The notes: a model not told the origin generated them from the sequence alone. A stretch of DNA of 6,769 bases from Deltaproteobacteria bacterium (GCA_030611115.1 JAUWQK010000085.1:1-6769); one strand, 5' to 3'. Positions 1 to 5,747 are shown, numbered from the stretch's first letter. Numbers and translations are program-made.

Positions 1-2
1 AG

Positions 3-89
3 GCCAGGCTTTCAAAAGGCGGGATGAAAATCCTTTTAGATCAGGCCAGAAACATATTTAAAGAAATATCTCAACATTTTAACGTCTGA
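3..89 (+). CDS. C-terminal fragment of a protein, possibly transcription-repair coupling factor Mfd
   Basis: Only the last 28 codons of a plus-strand gene are inside the window, ending at TGA 87-89. The readable tail starts A-R-L-S-K-G-G-M and ends in an amphipathic helix-like stretch, D-Q-A-R-N-I-F-K-E-I. The other two forward frames close earlier, at positions 25-27 and 58-60. An R-L followed by a basic stretch and a terminal helix resembles the end of Mfd's C-terminal domain, and mfd commonly lies just upstream of a surA/ppiC-type gene in deltaproteobacteria. Mfd is the ATP-dependent translocase that removes stalled RNA polymerase and recruits UvrA. The fragment is too short to prove identity, so the Mfd name rests on position and faint tail resemblance and no gene symbol is assigned. 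Confidence 0.45.
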   Translation, partial: ARLSKGGMKILLDQARNIFKEISQHFNV

Positions 90-94
90 GTAAT

Positions 95-143
95 GGTTCA
101 CGGTTCACGGTTCACGGTTCACGGTTCACGGTTCACGGTTCAC
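95..143. repeat. Seven perfect tandem copies of a 7-bp unit (GGTTCAC)
   Basis: GGTTCAC is repeated seven times without a mismatch (49 bp), starting 5 bp after the upstream stop codon; the run then breaks into AGTTTTTT. The perfect identity suggests recent expansion by slippage, so copy number probably varies between strains. The same 7-bp period, with related unit sequences, occurs at 1378-1649 and 3792-3891. Confidence 0.97.
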
Positions 144-153
144 AGTTTTTTCT

Positions 154-179
154 CGTTCCCATGCTCCAGCGTGGGAATG
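154..179. repeat. Short GC-rich palindromic (REP-like) hairpin element
   Basis: TTCCCATGCT (156-165) and AGCGTGGGAA (168-177) form a 10-bp stem with one T:G wobble and a 2-nt CC centre. The stem extends outward by one more wobble pair and one C:G pair (154/179). It is much more GC-rich than its surroundings. No T-run follows on the plus strand. On the minus strand it would be followed by GAGAAAAAACTG, so it is not a canonical terminator in either direction. The wording CGTTCCCA-GCTCC-GCGTGGGAATG is familiar to me as a dispersed intergenic motif in several bacterial lineages; that recollection is unverified. Confidence 0.8.
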
Positions 180-207
180 CATAAACGCAATTTAAGATTT
201 TCCGAGG

Positions 208-213
208 TATAAT
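208..213 (+). promoter_or_regulatory. Candidate -10 box of the surA-like gene
   Basis: A perfect TATAAT lies 58 bp before the chosen ATG. The expected -35 position (about 184-191, AACGCAAT) has no recognisable TTGACA-like hexamer and there is no TGn extension. The call therefore rests on the -10 alone in AT-rich DNA. If used, transcription would start near 220 and leave a leader of about 50 nt. Confidence 0.35.
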
Positions 214-270
214 TTATGTTACTTTTTTGTATTGCACTCAACAGAAAGAGATGGGGGAAAATCAATAACT

Positions 271-1269
271 ATGACTGAAGTAACAGGTAAAAATTTTAGA
301 CAAATATTTTGTAAAGTTATTTTTTGTGCCCTTAGTTTCTTCATGACTGCTGATGTGCAGAGCGCAGAAGTTGTTGACCGAATTGTTGCCGTTGTTAACG
401 ATGATATAATTTTACTTTCCGAACTTGACGAGTCGTTTAACCCATATGCTGAAAGAATAATGGCGTCCGGTTATTCGCTTGACGAGGAGCGCCGGATGCT
501 ATTCAACATTCGGGAAGAAATTCTTAATCAACTGATTGATCAAAAACTTACCGACCAGCAGATAAAGCAATCTAAAATTACGGTCAGTGATGATGAGATA
601 GATAAAGCAATAGAGCGTTTAAAAGAAGCGAATTTTTTTACTGATGAAGATCTCAGGGAGATGCTGGGCGTGGAAGGTTTAACCATGGAGGAGTATCGGG
701 AGCGTATAAAGGATCAGATGCTCAGGGCTAAGCTGGTTAACTTTGAGATAAAATCCAAAATCGTAATTACAAAAGAGGATACAGAGTCTTACTACAAAAA
801 CCACAGTGACAAGTATAGCAGAATAAAGAAATATCGCCTCAGTAACATAATTATGAAAGTGCCTTCTTTTGCTTCTGAAAAGGAGAAGCTTGGGGTATTA
901 GAAAAAATGGAGATAGTTTTAACGGAATTGAAGGCGGGAAAACCTTTTGATATAACATCCGAAACTTACTCTGAATCATCATACGTCAGTGATGAAGGCG
1001 GATTAGGTTTATTTGAACTTAAAGAACTTTCTCCCAAAATACAAGAAGCAATAAAAGATATGAACACAGGTGAGTTTACGGCGGTGCTTGATACTGATCA
1101 AGGGTATCAGATATTCTATATTCAGGAAATTGTTGATGTTCCAGGGAAGTCGATTGAAGAGGCATCCACTGAGATCGAAGATATACTTTATAAAGAGATA
1201 GTTGATAAGAAATTCCTTTCATGGATAGATGAACTTAGAAAGAGGTCTCATATAAAAACTATAAAATAG
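271..1269 (+). CDS. surA: SurA-like periplasmic peptidyl-prolyl cis-trans isomerase / chaperone
   Basis: The 332-residue product is an exported folding factor that should act on outer-membrane proteins in the periplasm. Residues 1-32 form a signal peptide: K/R-bearing start, hydrophobic core V-I-F-C-A-L-S-F-F, and A-x-A-like cleavage after V-Q-S-A. Next comes the SurA N-domain opening E-V-V-D-R-I-V-A-V-V-N-D-D (33-45), with helices to about residue 155. A single parvulin (PpiC-type) domain follows at about 179-281, with the E-G-G-L-G motif at 232-236 and G-Y-Q-I-F-Y-I at 268-274. A final helix (about 285-325) packs back, as in SurA. E. coli SurA is longer and has two parvulin domains; the one-domain form is usual in deltaproteobacteria. 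I chose ATG 271 over the in-frame TTG at 232 because it gives a normal signal peptide. A GGGGGA at 253-258 is its only ribosome-site candidate, at a long spacing of 12 nt. Confidence 0.9.
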   Translation: MTEVTGKNFRQIFCKVIFCALSFFMTADVQSAEVVDRIVAVVNDDIILLSELDESFNPYAERIMASGYSLDEERRMLFNIREEILNQLIDQKLTDQQIKQSKITVSDDEIDKAIERLKEANFFTDEDLREMLGVEGLTMEEYRERIKDQMLRAKLVNFEIKSKIVITKEDTESYYKNHSDKYSRIKKYRLSNIIMKVPSFASEKEKLGVLEKMEIVLTELKAGKPFDITSETYSESSYVSDEGGLGLFELKELSPKIQEAIKDMNTGEFTAVLDTDQGYQIFYIQEIVDVPGKSIEEASTEIEDILYKEIVDKKFLSWIDELRKRSHIKTIK

Positions 1270-1369
1270 ACTTTCAGATAAATAATTTCACTGTGTTATC
1301 AGTCGTTGACGTATAACTAATACGCCTTCCTCCTTCTGGCCTTGTGAAATTAATTATCTGAAAATCTAT
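1266..1369. repeat. 104-bp element with 26-bp near-perfect inverted repeat ends
   Basis: Left arm 1266-1291 and right arm 1344-1369 are inverted copies with 24 of 26 positions matching (core TTTCAGATAA-TAATTTCAC). The left arm contains the surA stop codon TAG (1267-1269). The 52-bp centre is not random: CGTAT (1310-1314) pairs with ATACG (1320-1324), and alternatively GTTAT (1295-1299) with ATAAC (1313-1317), enclosing GTC/GAC. No T-run follows, so it is not a standard Rho-independent terminator, although the transcript would fold into a long hairpin at the 3' end of surA. It could be a small MITE-like element or an mRNA 3' structure. I see no clear target-site duplication. Confidence 0.85.
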
Positions 1370-1373
1370 AGTA

Positions 1374-1649
1374 GGGGCAGGGATTAGGTGTCAGGGATAT
1401 AGGGCCAGGGCCAGGGGCATAAGCGCTAAATAAGCATTTTTTTAACCTCAGAAGTAGTTGGAGTAAAATTTACAATTTACAATTAGCAATTGATTATTTA
1501 CAATTTGTAGTGATAAATTAAGTAGTTATCGACACCGACCTATTTTGCATAATAATCAATAATCAATTGTGAATTACTAATTGTTAATGATTTTCCCCTT
1601 ATTTGAGCGCTTATTGGGGATCAGGGGCCAGGGATTAGGAATTAGGTAA
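1374..1649. repeat. Composite intergenic repeat: G-rich and AT-rich 7-bp-periodic arrays
   Basis: This fills most of the 398-bp gap between surA and mgtE. Two G-rich arrays lie in the same orientation at the outside: 1378-1418 (units CAGGGAT, TAGGTGT, CAGGGAT, ATAGGGC, one 6-bp CAGGGC, CAGGGGC) and 1622-1649 (CAGGGGC, CAGGGAT, TAGGAAT, TAGGTAA). Inside them ATAAGCGCT-AAATAAG (1419-1434) has an inverted partner at 1598-1614 with one extra base. The centre holds two AT-rich arrays in inverted orientation (1466-1507 and 1556-1590). No open reading frame of note is present and no convincing promoter for mgtE was found. Confidence 0.85.
1479..1584. repeat. Inverted repeat made of AT-rich 7-bp units
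   Basis: CAATTGATTATT (1487-1498) is a perfect 12-bp inverted match to 1558-1569, and ACAATTAG (1479-1486) to CTAATTGT (1577-1584). The two matched blocks are adjacent on the left but separated by TGAATTA (1570-1576) on the right, exactly one 7-bp unit. The loop contains a smaller GATAA/TTATC stem (1512-1516/1526-1530). Confidence 0.85.
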
Positions 1650-1667
1650 AAGTATAGCGAAAAAATA

Positions 1668-3020
1668 ATGCTGAGTGAACGCAATAAAATACTTGTTGAA
1701 AGCATCAAAAGATTGTTGAGAAGAGATGCTACAACTCATCTCCGCAAGATTGTAGACAAGACACATGCGGCTGACATGTCTGTTGTGTTCCGTTCTTTAT
1801 CGCTTCTTAACCAGCGCAAGCTCTTTGATATGATAAAGGACGCACAGCAAAAGGGTGCCCTTTTCAGCGAGCTTGATGAAGATATCTTCTCTAATCTCAT
1901 AGAAGACATGGATTTGGACGAAATTGTCGAGATCCTGGACCACATGCCCACAGATGATGTTGCCGACATAATAGGACGACTGCCTGAGGAAAAGTCTGAT
2001 GCCATCCTCGAGAAGATGAAAAAAGAGGGATCTGAAGAGGTTGAAGACTTACTGCGATATGGTGATGATACGGCCGGCGGTATCATGGTTCCGGATTTTA
2101 TTGCCTTGAAGGAGGACACAACCGCAAAACAGGCAATCGAGTCGCTGCAGAAAGAACATCTGGATGTTGAGATGCCTTTTTATCTTTATGTTGTGGATGA
2201 TCATGGCAGGCTTGTCGGTGTAAGTTCATTAAGACAGTTAGTCGTAGTTCCTCCCGAATCTCCTCTTAAACAATTTATGACAACTGATGTTTTTTCCGTT
2301 GAGACAGGAATGGATCAGGAGGAGGTGGCTAAGATAGTTGCCCGTTATGATATCCTGGCCGTTCCTGTTGTAGATGGAACAAACACGCTGGTTGGTATAG
2401 TTACCGTCGATGATATTATTGATATTATCAGAGATGAGGCTACACAGGATATATTGAAAATGGCCGGGGCAGGTGAGGAATTTATCGAAACGCAGTCTGT
2501 TCTTAAAAGCACGCGGAGTCGTTTGCCCTGGTTATTTGCAAGCTGTGTTGGTGGTATAATTGCATTTTTTATTATTTGTCATTTTGAAGACAGCTTGAGC
2601 AAGATTGCTTATCTTGCGGCATTTATACCGGTAATTATGAATATGGGTGGTAATGTCGGCACCCAGTCTTCCTCTATTGTTGTACGTGGTCTTGCAACAG
2701 GGCAGCTCAATGTAAGAGATATCTGGTCTGTAGTTTTTAAGCAACTATCCGTCGGTTTTATTCTGGGCGTGATATATGGTTTTCTTATTGGTATGGTGGC
2801 TCAATTTCGTTATGATACCGTGGCACTTGCGTTGTCCGTTGGACTTTCCGTCATCTGTTCCATGTCTCTTGCTGCCCTGTTAGGCTCTATGGTACCGATG
2901 GCTTTTGCAAAGATAAATATAGATCCTGCCGTAGCTTCCAGTCCTTTTGTAACAACATCTGTCGACATTATCAGCGTATTTTTCTATTTTCAGATAGCCA
3001 CAACCCTCCTTGGTATTTAA
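1668..3020 (+). CDS. mgtE: MgtE-family magnesium transporter
   Basis: The 450-residue inner-membrane Mg2+ channel/transporter has the same length as the structurally characterised Thermus thermophilus MgtE. Domains in order: an acidic helical MgtE N domain (about 20-135), two CBS domains (about 140-195 and 203-258) that sense cytosolic Mg2+, a linking helix (about 260-285), and five membrane helices from about 286 to 449. Family signatures are P-V-I-M-N-M-G-G-N-V-G-T-Q (321-333), R-G-L-A-T-G (340-345) and D-P-A-V-A-S-S-P-F-V-T-T-S-V-D (419-433). Asp433 is probably the pore aspartate equivalent to Thermus Asp432. The start is the first ATG after an in-frame TAA (1647-1649). It lacks a clear Shine-Dalgarno sequence, only A-rich DNA preceding it. 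recO follows after 3 nt, so the two are probably cotranscribed. No Mg2+-responsive leader could be recognised upstream. Confidence 0.96.
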   Translation: MLSERNKILVESIKRLLRRDATTHLRKIVDKTHAADMSVVFRSLSLLNQRKLFDMIKDAQQKGALFSELDEDIFSNLIEDMDLDEIVEILDHMPTDDVADIIGRLPEEKSDAILEKMKKEGSEEVEDLLRYGDDTAGGIMVPDFIALKEDTTAKQAIESLQKEHLDVEMPFYLYVVDDHGRLVGVSSLRQLVVVPPESPLKQFMTTDVFSVETGMDQEEVAKIVARYDILAVPVVDGTNTLVGIVTVDDIIDIIRDEATQDILKMAGAGEEFIETQSVLKSTRSRLPWLFASCVGGIIAFFIICHFEDSLSKIAYLAAFIPVIMNMGGNVGTQSSSIVVRGLATGQLNVRDIWSVVFKQLSVGFILGVIYGFLIGMVAQFRYDTVALALSVGLSVICSMSLAALLGSMVPMAFAKINIDPAVASSPFVTTSVDIISVFFYFQIATTLLGI

Positions 3021-3023
3021 TAA

Positions 3024-3791
3024 ATGTCAAGTTTTTCTACGCCCGCTATTGTTCTCCGTCGTATTGATTTTGGCGACTATGATTTAATAGTTAATTTTTT
3101 TACGTTAAATAGAGGAAAAATTTCAGCAATTGCAAAGTCGGCAAAAAAGAGTGTTAAAAGATTTTCAGGAGTCCTCGAACCATTTTCTGTTTTGGAAGTA
3201 GTTTGCAGTTCCGGTCGCGGCAAAGGATTACCTGTTCTACAGGAGGCAGCATTAAAACAGCCGTTTTCAAAAATCAGAACAGATATAAATAAAATCGCAT
3301 ATGCCAGCTACTGGGCTGAATTGATTAATGTGTGGATGGAAGATGGCAAAAAACAGGTTCAAACATATCAACTCTTTCAGCACGTTCTTGGAGAATTAGA
3401 TCTTGGTTATATATCCCAGGAGGCCCTGAGTATAATTTTTCAGATCAGATTTATGAAACTATCTGGTTTTTGTCCTGATTTGACTCGATGCGGCAACTGC
3501 CGAATCGAGGTAGAAGAGATCGGGAAAGGTCGGATTGCCTTTGATATTGTTAAAGGCTGTCTTGTTTGTGACAGATGTGCTTCTGCCAAGTCAGGCAAAA
3601 TATATCTTTCTGTGGGAACGATAAAACAGTTACTATGGGTCGAAAGCGGTGATTTAAAAAAGGCGGGAAGAATCAGATTTACAAAAACAGCTTTAAGTGA
3701 GGGGTTGAAATTTTTAGAGGCGTTTGTGCCTTACCATCTGGGGATGGAGCCCCGGAGCTTGAAATTCATGAGGCAGATAAGAAGCAACTAA
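3024..3791 (+). CDS. recO: DNA repair/recombination mediator RecO
   Basis: RecO (255 residues, normal for the family) works with RecR to load RecA onto SSB-coated single-stranded DNA and anneals complementary strands in the RecF pathway. The N-terminal OB-fold is seen in A-I-V-L-R-R-I-D-F-G-D-Y-D (8-20) and G-K-I-S-A-I-A-K-S-A (31-40). A helical middle includes Y-W-A-E-L (96-100). The zinc-finger region follows the family phrase L-S-G-F-C-P-D-L, with two C-x2-C pairs at Cys156/Cys159 and Cys182/Cys185. The C-terminus ends in basic helices (P-R-S-L-K-F-M-R). The ATG is 3 nt after the mgtE stop and has no clear Shine-Dalgarno sequence, so translation probably depends on ribosomes finishing mgtE. 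The stop codon forms the outer edge of a large inverted repeat. Confidence 0.95.
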   Translation: MSSFSTPAIVLRRIDFGDYDLIVNFFTLNRGKISAIAKSAKKSVKRFSGVLEPFSVLEVVCSSGRGKGLPVLQEAALKQPFSKIRTDINKIAYASYWAELINVWMEDGKKQVQTYQLFQHVLGELDLGYISQEALSIIFQIRFMKLSGFCPDLTRCGNCRIEVEEIGKGRIAFDIVKGCLVCDRCASAKSGKIYLSVGTIKQLLWVESGDLKKAGRIRFTKTALSEGLKFLEAFVPYHLGMEPRSLKFMRQIRSN

Positions 3792-3894
3792 CAGTTTACG
3801 GTTAACAGTTTACAGTTCACGGTTAAAATGCTTGAATTGTTGCATAGTTCATTGAAAAAACCGTAAACTGTAAACCGACAACCGTAAACGGTTA
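3789..3894. repeat. Inverted repeat with 36-bp arms made of 7-bp units
   Basis: Arms 3789-3824 and 3859-3894 match inversely at 31 of 36 positions around a 34-nt loop. The left arm begins at the recO stop codon and the right arm ends 6 nt before the next ATG. Each side is five units with a 7-bp period: left CAGTTTA, CGGTTAA, CAGTTTA, CAGTTCA, CGGTTAA (3792-3826); right AAAACCG, TAAACTG, TAAACCG, ACAACCG, TAAACGG (3857-3891). No T-run follows, so it is not a typical terminator. In a read-through transcript the right arm would hold the region where a ribosome binds for the 3901 gene. Confidence 0.92.
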
Positions 3895-3900
3895 CTTATT

Positions 3901-4962
3901 ATGTATAATGATCTGAGAAATATACTTGAAACAGAGCATATTGAGGTATCTGCGCCATGCAGGATTGACATGGGCGGAACCCTGGATATCAGCACTTTTC
4001 ATTATCCGCTCAGGCATTTTTCCCCTTGCACATTTAACATAGCATTGGACTTAAGGACGAGGGTTTGTCTTTCCGCTTATAATAAAGGTATGGTAAAGGT
4101 ATCTTCAAAAGGCTTTAAAAGTGTTGAATATCCTTTAGCTAAAGTTCCTTTTGATCATCCTCTTGGGTTGATGTTTGCAATTGCAGCCTATTTCGGGGTT
4201 GAAGGAGTTCATATTCAGATTGAATCTTCCTCACCACCCAGAAGCGCACTTGGGGGATCTTCTTCAGCAGCGGTCGCTCTTGTTGGTGCGTTTTCGAGGG
4301 TCTTTGAAAAAATTGGCACGGGCAGCCTTTTGTCAAGAAAGCATACAGCCATGCTTGCACATGCTATTGAGGGAAGTGTTGCAGGCGTGCCTTGCGGTCT
4401 TCAGGATCAACTGGCTGCTGCTTATGGAGGAGTTAACGTATGGTATTGGCTTGATGGAATTAAAGGCCCTTGTTTCAGAAAGAAAGCTCTTAGCCGGAAA
4501 AAATTTTTCAAGGAATTTGAGAAACATCTTTTATTAGCCTATTGCGGGATTCCGCATGTGTCAAAGGATATTAATGGGAAGTGGGTAAGGCAGTTTCTTT
4601 CAGGAAGATACCGGGAACGCTGGGTAGAGATAATTGCTTATACACATAGATTTGTTGATGCTTTAACTCAGCGCGATTTTAAATATGCAGCCGAATCAAT
4701 GAACGGAGAAGTGGCTTTAAGGAAAAAGATGACACCTGAAGTTCTTGATTCAATGGGTGAAAAGCTTGTCGATTCGGCAGTTGAGAATAATTGCGGCTCA
4801 AGATTCACCGGTGCAGGAGGAGGCGGCTGCATATGGGCAATAGGTGAAATCGAAGATATTGCAAGGTTAGAGAGAGTGTGGGAATCTATTCTTTCAGAAA
4901 GAGAAGAATCCTGCATGCTTGAGGTGAAAATAGATTCTAAAGGATTAATGACGGATGGCTGA
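3901..4962 (+). CDS. GHMP-family small-molecule (probably sugar) kinase, substrate unknown
   Basis: A 353-residue ATP-dependent kinase of the galactokinase/homoserine/mevalonate/phosphomevalonate superfamily, presumably cytoplasmic. All three family motifs are present: A-P-C-R-I-D-M-G-G-T-L-D (18-29), the ATP-binding P-P-R-S-A-L-G-G-S-S-S-A-A (112-124), and the C-terminal F-T-G-A-G-G-G-G-C (302-310). G-L-Q-D-Q (166-170) matches the G-x-x-D-Q context of the catalytic aspartate in galactokinases and heptose kinases, making Asp169 the likely base. Overall it resembles the HddA (heptose 7-phosphate kinase) and fucokinase branch more than GalK, since GalK's N-terminal galactose-binding signature is absent. 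No heptose, fucose or galactose pathway gene adjoins it, so the substrate cannot be read from context. ATG 3901 is the only plausible start (in-frame TAA at 3871-3873) and has no Shine-Dalgarno sequence. Confidence 0.88.
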   Translation: MYNDLRNILETEHIEVSAPCRIDMGGTLDISTFHYPLRHFSPCTFNIALDLRTRVCLSAYNKGMVKVSSKGFKSVEYPLAKVPFDHPLGLMFAIAAYFGVEGVHIQIESSSPPRSALGGSSSAAVALVGAFSRVFEKIGTGSLLSRKHTAMLAHAIEGSVAGVPCGLQDQLAAAYGGVNVWYWLDGIKGPCFRKKALSRKKFFKEFEKHLLLAYCGIPHVSKDINGKWVRQFLSGRYRERWVEIIAYTHRFVDALTQRDFKYAAESMNGEVALRKKMTPEVLDSMGEKLVDSAVENNCGSRFTGAGGGGCIWAIGEIEDIARLERVWESILSEREESCMLEVKIDSKGLMTDG

Positions 4963-4996
4963 TGGGTTGCCGGTTACTCAGAGATGGGCATCCGTC
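4950..4996. repeat. 8-bp inverted repeat at the convergent gene junction
   Basis: GACGGATG (4950-4957) pairs with CATCCGTC (4989-4996), spanning the stop codon of the sugar kinase; competing smaller stems (TGCC 4968-4971 with GGCA 4987-4990) lie inside. A six-T run (5013-5018) lies 17 nt beyond the stem, too far for a standard intrinsic terminator. It may still contribute to 3'-end formation between the two converging genes. Confidence 0.4.
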
Positions 4997-5047
4997 GGAC
5001 AATCTGATTAAATTTTTTCCTTTCTTTCCGGTTCGGTATCATACAGA

Positions 5048-5731
5048 CTAAAGCTTTCCGTGTTCTGCCAGATCTTCCAGGCTGCTGCGATCTAAGAGCT
5101 TTATTTTCCGGCCATTTATTTCGATTAAATTACGGCCGCTCATTTTTGCAAAAATTCGTGACAAAGTTTCAGGTATAGTTCCAAGAAGGCTGGCAAGTTG
5201 TCCCTTTGAAATCGGCAGGAAAATATTAGTCCCTGATTTTTGCTCCTCGGCAAGATAAATTAGATAAGAAGACAGGCCGCCGGGCACCTCTTTTAAAGAA
5301 AGATTTTCAATCTGAACTGTAAATTCTCTAAGCCGCATGGAAAGAACTGCAAGCATGTTCATGGCCAGAGATGGGTTTGTGGTAATAAGTTCAACAAATG
5401 CGGTTCTTGGGAAAAAAAGGAGATGGCTTTTTAACATAGCCTGAACATTTGCAGGGAATTCTTTCCCTGAAAAGACAGGGACTTCACCAAAAGGGTTTCC
5501 CGGCCCGTAAATGTGAAGGATCTGTTCTTTGCCGTCTATTGAGGCTTTAAAGATTTTAACCTTGCCGTCTGCAACCACATAAAATCCGTTTCCCTCATCA
5601 CCCTCTAAAAAGATCATTTCTCCTTTGCCATATCTTTTTTCAACTGCTATCCTTACTATCTCGTTTATCTGGTTTTCAGGCAGGCCGTTAAAAAGGGATG
5701 TGTCGGCGATTATTTCTAATATGTTTTTCAT
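5048..5731 (-). CDS. hcpR: Crp/Fnr-family transcription regulator, probable HcpR
   Basis: A 227-residue cytoplasmic DNA-binding regulator read divergently from hcp. The N-terminal cyclic-nucleotide-binding-like beta-barrel spans about 10-115 (F-L-E-G-D-E-G-N-G-F-Y-V-V-A-D-G-K-V-K at 41-59; G-E-V-P-V-F-S-G at 82-89). The long dimerisation helix is about 118-145. A winged helix-turn-helix follows at 174-214 (I-S-K-G-Q-L-A-S-L-L-G-T-I-P-E-T-L-S-R-I-F). The recognition helix has E188-x-x-S191-R192, the FNR arrangement that reads TTGA half-sites. There is no cysteine anywhere, so it cannot carry an FNR-type Fe-S cluster. HcpR proteins are known Crp/Fnr regulators of hcp in deltaproteobacteria, Clostridia and Porphyromonas (nitrosative stress, haem/NO sensing in the last). 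The HcpR name is inferred from family, DNA-contact residues and position. The start has only a weak AAAAGAT upstream. Confidence 0.85.
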   Translation of the reverse strand: MKNILEIIADTSLFNGLPENQINEIVRIAVEKRYGKGEMIFLEGDEGNGFYVVADGKVKIFKASIDGKEQILHIYGPGNPFGEVPVFSGKEFPANVQAMLKSHLLFFPRTAFVELITTNPSLAMNMLAVLSMRLREFTVQIENLSLKEVPGGLSSYLIYLAEEQKSGTNIFLPISKGQLASLLGTIPETLSRIFAKMSGRNLIEINGRKIKLLDRSSLEDLAEHGKL

Positions 5732-5747
5732 AAGTTATCTTTTTTTA

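Noticed and set aside
95..143. Possible CRISPR-like array
   Set aside because: The 7-bp units are directly abutting with no spacers, so this is a simple tandem repeat.
232..270. TTG 232 as the start of the surA-like gene
   Set aside because: It adds 13 charged residues before an otherwise normal signal peptide and has no ribosome site; ATG 271 fits an exported protein better.
1736..2119. Minus-strand open frame of 127 codons inside mgtE
   Set aside because: Serine-rich, low-complexity product lying antisense to the well-conserved MgtE N domain; a shadow frame.
2532..2744. Minus-strand open frame inside the mgtE membrane domain
   Set aside because: Antisense to conserved MgtE motifs, no ribosome site or recognisable domain.
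4139..4537. Overlapping plus- and minus-strand frames inside the GHMP kinase
   Set aside because: They overlap the motif-rich kinase frame, which has all three family signatures; their own products show no domain.
4668..4916. Minus-strand frame near the end of the GHMP kinase
   Set aside because: Antisense of the conserved F-T-G-A-G-G-G-G motif; its proline-rich run comes from that glycine stretch.
4950..5018. Rho-independent terminator for the sugar kinase
   Set aside because: Only an 8-bp stem with a 31-nt loop, and the T-run is 17 nt beyond it; kept as an inverted repeat only.
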